Assembly: GCA_033584155.1 (NCBI GenBank)
Contig: CP138355.1
Coordinates: 1,558,501 to 1,622,500 of the forward strand
Reading direction: 5' to 3'
Source of the DNA: Candidatus Electrothrix scaldis
GTDB lineage: Bacteria > Desulfobacterota > Desulfobulbia > Desulfobulbales > Desulfobulbaceae
Length of the DNA stretch: 64,000 nucleotides
The position numbers and the translations under genes are program-made. The first letter of the stretch is position 1, and the number at the start of each line of letters is the position of its first letter. Shown in pieces: positions 17,550 to 27,121 of this stretch. The notes below the pieces were generated by a model, which worked only from the letters and a program-made list of their open reading frames with translations, searched no databases and was not told the origin of the DNA.

Positions 17550-19238
17550 TTAAATAACGGCTTCAGATGTCCTTGGTTTGAAAGATAAATCTAGTTTTTC
17601 TTTCAGGTATGATTTAAGGCAAAATACTTCAATTTTATGTGCCTTCTTAGGATTGTCTAAGAAATAATGAGTATAATCGTTTTCAGAGTCTGGAGATATA
17701 ATTTGCATTTTCCTTTCTTCATTGTTGATGTCTTTCAGGATGTCGTCATGCTTGATATCCGTGTCCCAACAAACGACACTATGAAGATTTTCAAATGAAT
17801 GATTGAAGCCTCTTGATAAAGTCCTTTTGAATTCTACATAGAAAAGCTTGGCACTGGCAATGGGAGTGCTTCTATCTCCTTTCGCTATCACATCTATTCC
17901 ATCATGAGTATCGTAGTCAATGACATGAAAAGGAAAAATTGCTTCGTTCATTTGGGATAGTATGAGAAATATTGAAAATACGCCACTTTCCCTCTCTGGC
18001 TCTACAAGTGTAATACCATTATATTGAGCGACGTTGGCTCTATTGATTTTCTTAATTCTCCATTCAAAATTTTTTTTCTCTTTTTCAGTTGTTTGGTAAG
18101 CGTGGGCTTCTTCTTCAAGCCACTCCATTGAAGTCCATTCATCGCTTTTAACTATGGAGTCATATATTTTTCTAATCTCATCTTTGAGGTCTTGAAGAAT
18201 TTCGGAAGGAGTGTTGTCTATTGACCCTCTGTTTGCGGTAAGACGTAGGTCTTGGCAGTTTATAAAAGCATGAAATTTTGTGTATTCTGATCCTTTGAAA
18301 GTTATCCATTCGTTTTTTCTCTGAATAGGCATATAATCTTTACATGCCCACAATCCATATCTTTCCTGAATTGTATAAGCTCCTTCTGGAGCAGAATATC
18401 CAGGCCTTCTTATCATGGGGTTATAAGCATACTTTACATATCTCCCCTCAAGGCAGAAAACGGCTTCGTATTTAATTTCAGGGAAATTTTTCAACACCCC
18501 TGTTTTTACAATTTTTTTGGAATAATGATCTGGTGCTTTAACCATGTAGTCATCAAGAAGTTTATTGATATTCTTACTGTCTTCTGGAAAAAAGTGACCT
18601 TGCTCAATTTCTTCGGAAGAGTCCTTGCCAAGACCTTGTAGAAATAGTTGAACTTTACGTTCAGGTTCAAGGAATTGATTATCTACAGAGCCATGTTTCG
18701 TGAACCAGGTGATGTAATCTTTTAGAATATCGTGTGTAAATTTATCGCGACGATTGTTGTTATACCCATAAATTGTAATTTCAGTGCCTTTATCAATTTT
18801 ATTTGTCGGAGTTACTTCTACCGTCGGGATTTTTCTATCGAACAACTTTCTGAAAGGTTCCTCCATTCTGGCAATAAAACCTTTTTCGCCAGTTGAGGTC
18901 AGAACTTCAATTTTTCTGCTGTTGAAGTAAACTTTTGTCCCGTGACCTTTTTCACCAATAGCGTCCACATCTTCTCTTCGGGTTGAATTGCCCAAATCAA
19001 AAAAGCTTTGGAGCTGATTTGATGTCATTCCAGAACCATTATCTTTGAGGGTAATTTTTAAAATTGATTCCCCATATTGTTTGATGACCTCAAAAATAAT
19101 TTTTATCTCTGTGCTTTTAGCATCATATGAGTTGCTAATAGCTTCTCTGACCAAGTCTAAAGGATTCGAAAAGTCATTCGCGATTTCGATAAACTCTTGA
19201 GTTTCATCAACTTTAGGTGTGATTATATATGACTCCAT
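17550..19238 (-). CDS. GHKL-ATPase protein with C-terminal PD-(D/E)XK-like nuclease motif
   Basis: A 562-residue protein. Residues 25-130 are a GHKL (HSP90/MutL/MORC-like) ATPase: the N-box in REAISNSYDA, the G1 motif DNGSGM and the G2 motif GEKGHGTK. The middle is a transducer-like region. Near residue 460 the segment GIDVIAKGD followed by FYVEFKRTL gives the D...ExK spacing of restriction-type nucleases. Base composition is clearly lower in G+C than both neighbours, which suggests transfer. Standalone GHKL-nuclease fusions are frequent in phage-defence contexts, so defence is my inference. The nuclease call rests on two short motifs. It is monocistronic, with a 220-bp gap on its 3' side. 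Confidence 0.65.
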   Translation of the reverse strand: MESYIITPKVDETQEFIEIANDFSNPLDLVREAISNSYDAKSTEIKIIFEVIKQYGESILKITLKDNGSGMTSNQLQSFFDLGNSTRREDVDAIGEKGHGTKVYFNSRKIEVLTSTGEKGFIARMEEPFRKLFDRKIPTVEVTPTNKIDKGTEITIYGYNNNRRDKFTHDILKDYITWFTKHGSVDNQFLEPERKVQLFLQGLGKDSSEEIEQGHFFPEDSKNINKLLDDYMVKAPDHYSKKIVKTGVLKNFPEIKYEAVFCLEGRYVKYAYNPMIRRPGYSAPEGAYTIQERYGLWACKDYMPIQRKNEWITFKGSEYTKFHAFINCQDLRLTANRGSIDNTPSEILQDLKDEIRKIYDSIVKSDEWTSMEWLEEEAHAYQTTEKEKKNFEWRIKKINRANVAQYNGITLVEPERESGVFSIFLILSQMNEAIFPFHVIDYDTHDGIDVIAKGDRSTPIASAKLFYVEFKRTLSRGFNHSFENLHSVVCWDTDIKHDDILKDINNEERKMQIISPDSENDYTHYFLDNPKKAHKIEVFCLKSYLKEKLDLSFKPRTSEAVI

Positions 19239-19379
19239 TTATTCTCCGCTACGTAGTGTGTTTTATAAGGTACTATTTGATATGAAAATAATCTCAGAAT
19301 AGGTCTTGGCAAAGTCACGAATACGAAGGGTGGTGTCTAAAGGTCCTTCCATGTGCCTTCGGGTCTTGGTGAAAAAAAC

Positions 19380-21338
19380 TCAAGCCCCTGCCAGCTCATT
19401 AAACGCATGCCTTTCCTCTGCATTCCCAACAACCGCGACCAAATCGCCACCTTGAAACGTATAATCCACTTGAGGATTAGAATAGAATTCTTTCCCTTGG
19501 ATGATTCCCACAATTGACGCCCCGGTCTTGGTACGAACAGCTGCCTCCCCGATATTTTTATTGGCAAGAGGACTTTCCGGGGAGATCGTTACCCAGGAGA
19601 TTTCCAGCATGTTCTTTATATTACCAAGTTTTGCCAAAAGATCATGCCCATCCTTGGGGTGATAAATTGACGAATATAAATTTTGCCGGACATCGTCTGT
19701 ATATTGCTGAATAACACTCACAGGGACATCAAAATGCAGAAGCGCCTGCCGTGCAATTTCCAACCCCGCTTCCATCTCAGGCAATACAGCCATATATATG
19801 CCGCTTTCATATAAGGCCTGCGTTTGTTTGATACCATCGGCCCGGGCAATGATGTGGAGTTCAGAATTATGCCGACGTGATAGCCGGACAATGGATTGTG
19901 AGGTTGTGACATCAGGGGTAGTTATAAGTAAGAGCTTCGCTGAAGTAACCTTGGCAAGCTCAAGAACCGTTGCATGGTTTATATCGCCGTAAATAACTGG
20001 GTACTCTGCTTCTTTGCATTCAAGCATGCGCTGGTGATTTACCTCAACAATCACAAAGGGAATGCTGAGTTGTCTCAGGACCTGCGCGATGTGTTGGCCT
20101 ACCCGTCCACCTCCGGCAATGATGATATGGTTCTTTAAGCCAGACTGGGGAAGGTTTTCTGTTTGCAGCGGTTCCTGCTTGAATCGACGTTTTTTCAGCT
20201 TGTAGAGTGGTGCTGCCAAGGCCGAGGCAAAAGGCGTCAGGACCATACTCAAGACGGACACGGCAAGCACGAGGGAATACATGTCCTGGTCAATAGACTT
20301 TGTCTCAAGTCCCAATCGTGCAAGCACAAAGGAGAATTCACCGATCTGGAATAACCCGAATCCAACGGCAATCGGAATAATATTGCCATAGCGAAACAGG
20401 ACCGCCAGCATGGAGAAAATTGTTCCTTTGAAGACCGCGATAGCGAGACATAGGGAGAGAATCCGAACCCAGTTGTCAAATAAATATATGGGGTCGAGTA
20501 GCATGCCGACGGATGTGAAAAACAAAAGACCGAAAATATCCCTGAGGGGAATAATGTCACTCAGGGCCTGGTGGCCATAATCAGACTCGCTCAAAACCAT
20601 TCCGGCCACAAAGGCGCCAAACGCAAAAGACAGCCCGAAAAGGTAGGTGGCATAGCCTATACCGAGACCTATGGCAGTTATAGATAAAATGAAAAGCTCT
20701 CGTGAATTCCACTGCGCAACATGCTCCATCAGCCACGGAAGCAGCTTCCTGCCAAAATAAAACATCAAAACCAGGAAAACGACAGATTTAACTATGGCGA
20801 TGGCCAGGATTGGCAAACCTGCTTCAGGATTGCTGAGCTGCGGGAGAATAATCATCATCGGGATGATGGCCAAGTCCTGAATAATGAGCATTCCGATCAT
20901 AACCCGGCTGGAGAGTGTCCCTAAAAGCCCTCTACTCATCAGGGTTTTTAAGGTCACCATCGTGCTGGAAAGTGATATGAGGGAGCCAAACCATATGGCA
21001 TGCGCGAAAGAAAGGCCTAGGTATCTACCAAGAGCAAAGCCGAAGCTAATGGTCAGCAGAATTTGTATTGGTGTCCCTAAGAGGGCGATGTTACGAACCG
21101 GCCTTAATTCACTGAGAGAAAATTCCAGACCCAAAGCAAAGAGAAGAAGGGCCACGCCGATTTCTGCCAGCAGCTCAATTTCATGGAGATCTCCGACTGT
21201 CACCCCGCCGGTATATGGCCCCACAACAATACCTGCTGCAATATAGCCTAAAATCAATGGTTGTTTGGCCCGCTGGGCAATAAGTGCGCCAATTAAGGCG
21301 GCAACGACAATGATAACAATATCTGCGGCTACACCCAT
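19380..21338 (-). CDS. Kef-type monovalent cation:proton antiporter (CPA2) with RCK domains
   Basis: A 652-residue inner-membrane protein. Residues 1-380 hold about 12 membrane helices of the Na+/H+ exchanger fold (for example [18 protein letters not shown]). Residues 405-520 are a TrkA-N (RCK) NAD-binding domain with [13 protein letters not shown]. Residues 570-645 are a TrkA-C domain. Proteins of this type exchange K+ or Na+ for H+ in pH and stress homeostasis, gated by nucleotides. The KefF/KefG partner genes are absent. It is a single gene, convergent with nothing close, and is well conserved in length for the family. Confidence 0.87.
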   Translation of the reverse strand: MGVAADIVIIVVAALIGALIAQRAKQPLILGYIAAGIVVGPYTGGVTVGDLHEIELLAEIGVALLLFALGLEFSLSELRPVRNIALLGTPIQILLTISFGFALGRYLGLSFAHAIWFGSLISLSSTMVTLKTLMSRGLLGTLSSRVMIGMLIIQDLAIIPMMIILPQLSNPEAGLPILAIAIVKSVVFLVLMFYFGRKLLPWLMEHVAQWNSRELFILSITAIGLGIGYATYLFGLSFAFGAFVAGMVLSESDYGHQALSDIIPLRDIFGLLFFTSVGMLLDPIYLFDNWVRILSLCLAIAVFKGTIFSMLAVLFRYGNIIPIAVGFGLFQIGEFSFVLARLGLETKSIDQDMYSLVLAVSVLSMVLTPFASALAAPLYKLKKRRFKQEPLQTENLPQSGLKNHIIIAGGGRVGQHIAQVLRQLSIPFVIVEVNHQRMLECKEAEYPVIYGDINHATVLELAKVTSAKLLLITTPDVTTSQSIVRLSRRHNSELHIIARADGIKQTQALYESGIYMAVLPEMEAGLEIARQALLHFDVPVSVIQQYTDDVRQNLYSSIYHPKDGHDLLAKLGNIKNMLEISWVTISPESPLANKNIGEAAVRTKTGASIVGIIQGKEFYSNPQVDYTFQGGDLVAVVGNAEERHAFNELAGA

Positions 21339-21555
21339 TTTGTTCCCATCTTTTGTGTTTGTATTGAGTTGTTCATGCTGTTTTGAGTCAGCAGCTTGGA
21401 TCTGGTATGAAAGATGTAAATTTAATCAGTTATGCTCAATGAGTAAATAGGAAAGAACAGCTCGGGTAATCTCATATCTTCTTGCATTCATTTCGCCTTT
21501 ATTTCTATGTAGCTGTCGAGAAAAAGCTTGCTGATGATTTTACAGCCTGATGGGC

Positions 21556-21593
21556 AAAAAAAAATGCAGAGCCTGAGAACTCAGACTCTGCAT
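21556..21593 (-). terminator. Rho-independent terminator of the HYR-repeat gene
   Basis: A near-perfect stem (atgcagagcctgag at 21564-21577 and its complement ending at 21593) is followed on the minus strand by a run of eight or nine T (A at 21556-21563). The rest of the 300-bp gap to the antiporter shows no gene. Confidence 0.88.
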
Positions 21594-21638
21594 CGTTTGC
21601 AGCTAAGCGGCAAAAGCTCTTTTCAATCGGGAGATTTG

Positions 21639-23900
21639 CTATTTTTTAGTCTTTCCCGGATTGACGACTGTAATCTTTCCTTCTGTGCTTGTTGTATTTC
21701 CAGAAGGATCTGTCGCTGTGATCGTCCAGGTAATATTATCGCCAACCCCGCCAGAATCAAGAATTGTCAGGGTATCGCCGGAAAAATTAACCACACAGGA
21801 CTGCATTTTGCTGTGCTCCTTGCCGTTGCCCTTAACACCATAGCAATAATAATCTGTTATCTCGGGACTTGTTGCGGAGCAGTTGTCTGTTACAGTCGCG
21901 GTGAAGGAAATAGGCGCATCCGGCGGAATAATGGTATCCGGTGCATTTGCTTCTATAACCGGAGCGGTATCGTCCTTTACAGTAACGGTCGCTGTTGCTG
22001 AACTGCTGTTGCCGTTGCAGTCGTTGACTGTCAGTATAACTGTATTCTCGCCCAAGTCGGCACAGGTAAAGCTGCTCTTGTCTATTGTGCGGGAGGCAAT
22101 GCAACAGTTATCCGTTGAACCGTTGTCAATCACATCAGCCGTTGTTGAAGCATTGCCGTTTTCGTCAAGCGAAACCGTAATGTTCTGTGTCCGTACATTC
22201 GGCGGCGTAACATCGTCCACAACCACCTGCTGCATCTGACCCGACCTGTTTCCCCTACCGTCATCAAACGTCCAAGGTACTGTAAACGTCCCCTGTTCAT
22301 TGTAGCTGAGAGGGGCATTTGTTGTTCCGGTCACCGTCCCGGCACAGTTATCATGGGCCGTCGGAGCGGAAGATACGGTTGCTGAACACTCGCCTGTTAC
22401 TTGGGGCAGAGGATTCACGTTCGGTACAGGTGCCAGATTATCAACGACTGTCACATTGGATATGCAGGAATCCTCCTGCCCCAAAGAATCCGTAGCAGTC
22501 AAAGTGACAACATGCTGCGCCTCAATATCCGAGCAGGTAAAATTTGTTCTGGAAAGACTTAAAGTCACTGGTCCCTCTACATCAGAGGAACCGTTATTTG
22601 CATCAGTCGGCGACACAACAACGCTTCCGTTGGCATCAAGCGGCACAATAATGTCTTTGCACAGAGCCGTCGGCGTCGGGTCATCACAGACAGATGTTGT
22701 TACAGTTGCCGTTTTTTCCGGTACGCCCGGAGTGGTGCTTGTCAGGGTAAACTGATTGGAAAATTTCGTATTGGGTACAAGAGGAGGCGATAAAGGCACT
22801 GTTGCTATCGTTGAACCGGTTTCCCCGGATGCAATATCTCCCATATTCCAACTCAAAGAGGTTCCACCCCAAGTACCACCGGCATGACTGACCAGAACGT
22901 CCTCTATATCTATATCAGCTTTATTTTTATAGCTGGCTGTATAGGTGATGTCCGTACTATTCGCAGGAATACACTTTCCCCCGTCATCTACGGAAAAATC
23001 ACCGCAAAAATAATCACCGAGTTTGCCGCCGCCAAGCTCATAAAGAGAGCCGCCGGTCACCCAGATATGTTTCAACGCACCGAATCCCATTCCTTCAACG
23101 TAAGATCCGTTTGTGTCGGAATATGCAAAAAGATTTTCTTCCTTCCAAGAGCCTGTATCAGGATTATACTTCCATTGCCCAATATAATCTGATGTCATAT
23201 CAGAGATATATACATACGGGGTGCCGTTGCAGTCAGGGATAACCTCTAGGCCGTCCATGTGGCCGCCCGCTAAATTCGCATATGTAAAACACGGCACCCA
23301 AGCAGTACCGTCATAGCTATAAACAGTCCTGCTGGATTCATTGGATGCATACCATACGTGATTAACATCATCGTAACCAAGCTGAGAAGGACTAAATCCA
23401 TTTGAATCAATCACCTTAGAGGTTGTTCCAGTAGCGAATACATACTGATATATATTCTTGTCTCTACCGATAAAGTATACTCTGTCAGCAACAGCATATA
23501 GTTCGCTTGCTCCTTGGCCGCCCAATTCTGGGATAGAATAGGTTTTCAGATAGGTTAGCTTTCTTTCCTCAATTGGGCCTATCTGATCATCGCCAGTATT
23601 AGGTGTCTCATCCCCTCCGATATTCTGCGGATGTTGATCCGGCTCCAGAACTCCATCTTCGTCGCTATCCTGCAATGTCACCTGATATACATCAATCTGG
23701 CCTCCTCTGTTGATGTATATCAGATCTCCATACGAATCTACATCGTATCCTCCTTTAAATTCACTGTTGCTAGTAGTAAAAATTGCATATTGATAATAGT
23801 GACCGGTAGGGCCGGTGGTGTTAATGTAGTCAGCCGTTGCTACCATAGGCAGGATTGATAAAAGGATTGAAGACATTCCCCAAATAGCTTTTTGTTTCAT
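21639..23900 (-). CDS. Large secreted protein: beta-propeller-like N-terminus plus HYR/Ig-like repeats
   Basis: A 753-residue exported protein with a Sec signal peptide (MKQKAIWGMSSILLSILPMVATA). Residues 30-310 are repeated short beta segments with aromatic/Asp motifs (YVYISDMTSDYIGQW), like a propeller. They include a DSDEDGVLEPDQ calcium-type loop. From about 315 to 400 there is a DUF11-like beta domain. From 405 to the end come three to four HYR/Ig-like repeats with the recurrent pattern SLSRTNFTCSDI...VTLTATDSLGQED-C-VTVVDN. The Cys pairs suggest disulfides in the periplasm or outside. There is no sortase or C-terminal membrane anchor. The role is probably surface adhesion or matrix. It is monocistronic with its own terminator. 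Confidence 0.75.
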   Translation of the reverse strand: MKQKAIWGMSSILLSILPMVATADYINTTGPTGHYYQYAIFTTSNSEFKGGYDVDSYGDLIYINRGGQIDVYQVTLQDSDEDGVLEPDQHPQNIGGDETPNTGDDQIGPIEERKLTYLKTYSIPELGGQGASELYAVADRVYFIGRDKNIYQYVFATGTTSKVIDSNGFSPSQLGYDDVNHVWYASNESSRTVYSYDGTAWVPCFTYANLAGGHMDGLEVIPDCNGTPYVYISDMTSDYIGQWKYNPDTGSWKEENLFAYSDTNGSYVEGMGFGALKHIWVTGGSLYELGGGKLGDYFCGDFSVDDGGKCIPANSTDITYTASYKNKADIDIEDVLVSHAGGTWGGTSLSWNMGDIASGETGSTIATVPLSPPLVPNTKFSNQFTLTSTTPGVPEKTATVTTSVCDDPTPTALCKDIIVPLDANGSVVVSPTDANNGSSDVEGPVTLSLSRTNFTCSDIEAQHVVTLTATDSLGQEDSCISNVTVVDNLAPVPNVNPLPQVTGECSATVSSAPTAHDNCAGTVTGTTNAPLSYNEQGTFTVPWTFDDGRGNRSGQMQQVVVDDVTPPNVRTQNITVSLDENGNASTTADVIDNGSTDNCCIASRTIDKSSFTCADLGENTVILTVNDCNGNSSSATATVTVKDDTAPVIEANAPDTIIPPDAPISFTATVTDNCSATSPEITDYYCYGVKGNGKEHSKMQSCVVNFSGDTLTILDSGGVGDNITWTITATDPSGNTTSTEGKITVVNPGKTKK

Positions 23901-24106
23901 GTAATTTTTCTCCTTTCTTTGATGTCTAATATATTTCTTTGGTAATAAAAAAAGTTGAATTTTCGAGTATGATTATACGGTTTTTTTTACTTTGTCAATA
24001 TATTTTAAATTAAAACAATATGTTATTTGTTTTGATTATTAAAGCCAGTAAGGAATCGACGTGGAAAAAATATTTGTACATTGAAATTTCAAGGGAAATA
24101 TAGGCT

Positions 24107-24379
24107 GGGTGCATTCCCAAAAAGTAGGAAGTTTACCTGATGAGCACAATTTTTAAACTGAGTGTATATATCAACAAGTTACAATGGCATCGCTAAAGCC
24201 TATAAAGAGAAATATAAAAACATTATGCTCAGGTAAACAGCGCAAATCATCCAAAACGGGGTGGTTTGATCATTATTCTAAATGATATTTTGATGAAGCT
24301 AAATATAAATCATCGTAAAGTTAGATAGATAAGACTGAATAACATTTCTGCTTTTTGCCTACTTTTTGGGAATGCTCCC
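24107..24379. mobile_element. 273-bp MITE-like element with 22-bp inverted ends and 8-bp target duplication
   Basis: The left end (24107-24128, starting GGGTGCATTCCC) and the right end (24358-24379) are inverted copies with one mismatch in 22. The flanks carry the identical direct repeat TATAGGCT at 24099-24106 and 24380-24387. No ORF is present. An inner inverted pair, gtttacctga (24131-24140) and tcaggtaaac (24230-24239), adds secondary structure. It is a non-autonomous transposon relic mobilised by an unidentified transposase that makes 8-bp duplications. It fills most of the 514-bp gap between the HYR gene and the DUF4445 gene. Confidence 0.88.
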
Positions 24380-24414
24380 TATAGGCTTTGGAAAAGAGAT
24401 GTTTGTTTTATAGC

Positions 24415-26016
24415 CTACCGAAAACTCGGTACCGAAGGAAACAAGCCCGGGTCGGTATGAGGAATAAAGCGGGAACCGGAAAAGCGGATCATGAATTCCT
24501 GGTTCACATTTAGCTCAATATAGGTGATCTTGCGGGCGATTTCCAGGGATTGCTCAAAGGCCTTGTGGTCAAGCAGGACTAACTCGGCACCGCGCAGGGA
24601 GCTGTTGCCAACCGGCTGAAAGGTGGAAAGGGGGAGGTCCGGCAGCATGCCGAGGGTAATGGCCTGCCGGGGATTGATGTGTTTGCCAAATGCGCCAGCC
24701 ACAGAGATGCGGGACAAATCACTGAATTCCAGCCCGACCTGCCCGGTCAGCGTCACCAGAATCGCATACATGGCCGCTTTTGAGCGCATCATGGCATCCA
24801 GATCAAGCTGGCTGAGGAGCACCGGCTCATCATTGCCCGCTTCTCCTGCAGCAACTGCCAGAAAGACCTGCTCGCCGTCCATCTCCAGTAAACGTTCCTC
24901 AACAAAAGCTTTCTGCGCCTCTGATTGATCAGGGAACGAGGCCTGGAATTTCCCCCGCAGATCGACAATACGGGCGAGATAAAGCTCTGCTACCAGGTCT
25001 ATCAAGCCGGAACCGCAGAGCCCTACCGGCGGTGCCTCCCCGATACTGCGCCAAGTGAGCTGCCAATTCTCCCTGTCAATGGCTACATGCTCGACTGCGC
25101 CAGCAGCAGCTCGCATGCCCATTCGAGCTACCCCGCCTTCCAGGGCAGGGCCTGCTGCGCCGGCGCAGGCAATGAGCCACTCGCTGTTTCCCATGACCAC
25201 CTCAGCATTGGTACCCACATCTATGAGCATGCAGGTCTCCTCGCCCTGATCAAGGCCAGTTGCCAGGATGCCGGACATCAGGTCGCCCCCGAAATAACTT
25301 CCTTTGCCCGGTAATACCCGCACGGTTGCCTGCGGATGAAGTTGCAGCCCGATCTCCTGGGCCAGGCAAGGATCTGGGGCATTGGCCAAGGGGATGTACG
25401 GTTCCCGGCAGATGTGACGTGGATTGAGGCCGAGCAGGAGGTGAACCATAGTCGTGTTGCCTGAAACGGCAGCCGCCTGCACCTCCTGAGGAGAAACGGC
25501 AGCTTCTTGGCAGAGCTCGTCAAGGAGTTCATGGATAGAGGCAAGGACAGCCTCTTGTAACACAACCAGCCCTTGCCTTTCACCCTCTTTGCGTTCCGCG
25601 AAATGAATGCGGCTGAGGATATCAGTTCCATAGTCGACCTGGCGGTTGAGGACGGCAGCGTGGGCAATCGTCTCTCCGGTGAGGAGGTCCAGCAGGGTGG
25701 CCTCCAAGTGAGTGGAACCGAGATCCAGGGCCAAGGCTGGCAGGCGTTTCGGTGCCTTTGCAAAGAAATCCACAAGGACAAGGCGGGTGGGCTCATATTG
25801 CACTACAGCATAGCCGGTAAAATCGGCAGCTCTGAATGCGGCGGCAAGAGGTGCCATACAGGAGAAGGGGATATGGCTGGCGCAAGAGCGCAAGGGATCC
25901 GGCAATGACTCGGCTAAGGCGAGTTTCAGGCGATCAAGATCAGCGGTGTTATCCTGTAGGCTGGGCGGAGCTGCATTGACATGTATAAGTGATACCAAGG
26001 GGATTGTTTTCTGCAA
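24415..26016 (-). CDS. ASKHA-fold DUF4445 protein, RACE/RamA-like corrinoid protein activator
   Basis: A 533-residue protein. After an approximately 90-residue N-terminal domain, an ASKHA ATPase fold begins with LALDLGSTHLEATLL (phosphate-1 loop). It continues with IDVGTNAEVVMG (phosphate-2), CAGAAGPALEGG (adenosine) and GLCGSGLIDLVAELY, the set typical of DUF4445. Family members use ATP to reactivate oxidised corrinoid (Co(II) to Co(I)) in methyltransferase systems. Many have an N-terminal [2Fe-2S] ferredoxin domain; no CX4CX2C motif is visible here, so an external electron donor would be needed. No methyltransferase gene is adjacent. Cobalamin genes lie 5 kb away. Confidence 0.8.
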   Translation of the reverse strand: MQKTIPLVSLIHVNAAPPSLQDNTADLDRLKLALAESLPDPLRSCASHIPFSCMAPLAAAFRAADFTGYAVVQYEPTRLVLVDFFAKAPKRLPALALDLGSTHLEATLLDLLTGETIAHAAVLNRQVDYGTDILSRIHFAERKEGERQGLVVLQEAVLASIHELLDELCQEAAVSPQEVQAAAVSGNTTMVHLLLGLNPRHICREPYIPLANAPDPCLAQEIGLQLHPQATVRVLPGKGSYFGGDLMSGILATGLDQGEETCMLIDVGTNAEVVMGNSEWLIACAGAAGPALEGGVARMGMRAAAGAVEHVAIDRENWQLTWRSIGEAPPVGLCGSGLIDLVAELYLARIVDLRGKFQASFPDQSEAQKAFVEERLLEMDGEQVFLAVAAGEAGNDEPVLLSQLDLDAMMRSKAAMYAILVTLTGQVGLEFSDLSRISVAGAFGKHINPRQAITLGMLPDLPLSTFQPVGNSSLRGAELVLLDHKAFEQSLEIARKITYIELNVNQEFMIRFSGSRFIPHTDPGLFPSVPSFR

Positions 26017-26175
26017 GGAAGGACCTCCATCATCAAAAAGCTACCCTTTGGGGCAGAAGAAAAAATTGAACGAATCATATAGCTGTAAGCGGCGTGCAGG
26101 AAAAGCTTGCCCCTTTTGCGCCGGTAATACTTGACTGAACATCCTGCAACGGGTACTTACTGTACTAGCGTCAGC

Positions 26176-26191
26176 AGCGGAAATTTCCGCT
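26176..26191. repeat. 16-bp perfect palindrome upstream of the carrier-like gene
   Basis: AGCGGAAATTTCCGCT is a perfect inverted repeat about 95 bp before the next start, with a partial copy (cttccgct) at about 26214-26221. It may be an operator. The rest of the 267-bp gap shows nothing else. Confidence 0.4.
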
Positions 26192-26283
26192 TTGCAGGAA
26201 GGTTGTAGAAATGCTTCCGCTGTCGTACCACAAAATATAAAATATGTCAGACCAACAGCACCCTTGTCAATAGTTGAACAATC

Positions 26284-26979
26284 ATGGGACTTGATGGCGT
26301 AGAAATCATAATGAATATTGAACAGGCTTTCGGCCTTACTATTAAAGATGGTGAGGCCGAAAATGTAATCACTGTTAACGACTTATATATTTTAGTCAAG
26401 AATAAGCTGGAAATTTCTCAGCGATCTCAGTGCAAAACGAGCCGCGTTTTTTATAAGGTCCGCCGTTCACTTGTAGAAGTGTTTCATGTAAGGCGAGCTG
26501 ATATAAGACCCTCTGTGCGGTTAAGTTCTCTTGTTCCCAAAGAAGACATTCGGAAAAACTGGGGAAGATTAAAAGCCGAGTTAGGGGTAAAGATACCAGA
26601 TTTGCAAAGACCCCGCTGGCTTGAAGACGCTATACTGTATTTTACGCTCGTATTAGCTCTCTGTGCATTTTTCGCGTTTGGTCTTGAAGCATTTCAGCTC
26701 GGTCTGGCTGTAATAATATTTTCTATATTATCTGCTATAGCGTTATATAACGTGACGAAACCTCTGGAAATACATATTCCTGGTCATGTTGATAAGCTTT
26801 CACATTTTACTTATAGTGTGCTATCTCAAAATCCATCATTTATAGAAGAACAAAGAAACGCTTGGGTTGACAAAGACCTCTTTAGGCTCGTACAGGCGAT
26901 AATTGCTGAGCAAATGGATTTTCCTATAGAAAAAGTAAAGCCGCAGTCATCGTTGATAGATGACCTTGGAATAGGTTGA
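26284..26979 (+). CDS. Membrane protein with split acyl-carrier-like halves at both ends
   Basis: A 231-residue protein. The first 45 residues (GLDGVEIIMNIEQAFGLTI...DLYILVKNKL) look like the second half of an acyl-carrier fold, but Gly replaces the phosphopantetheine Ser of the DSL motif. Residues 118-157 hold two hydrophobic helices. The last 35 residues (LVQAIIAEQMDFPIEKVKPQSSLIDDLGIG) look like the first half of a carrier domain and stop exactly where the Ser would come. An in-frame TGA lies 6 nt before the ATG, and no good ribosome site is seen. It may be a fragment of a longer gene, or a true non-acylated regulatory protein. It cannot be a working carrier as written. Confidence 0.5.
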   Translation: MGLDGVEIIMNIEQAFGLTIKDGEAENVITVNDLYILVKNKLEISQRSQCKTSRVFYKVRRSLVEVFHVRRADIRPSVRLSSLVPKEDIRKNWGRLKAELGVKIPDLQRPRWLEDAILYFTLVLALCAFFAFGLEAFQLGLAVIIFSILSAIALYNVTKPLEIHIPGHVDKLSHFTYSVLSQNPSFIEEQRNAWVDKDLFRLVQAIIAEQMDFPIEKVKPQSSLIDDLGIG

Positions 26980-27121
26980 TATATTTTATTTAACAAATGT
27001 TCTTGCATATAAGCTGAGATTCTCCGGTGGGCTCACCTGCCTTACTGGCTTGAGATCCAACTAGAGATACCTTTCAGTTTGTACGTCCCGTTTTTATATT
27101 TTCCCGAAACCCTGCAACACT

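Noticed and set aside
21883..22755. Plus-strand frames with Thr/Val-rich sequence inside the HYR-repeat gene
   Set aside because: They are mirror frames of the repetitive Ig-like domains, without ribosome sites or signal peptides.
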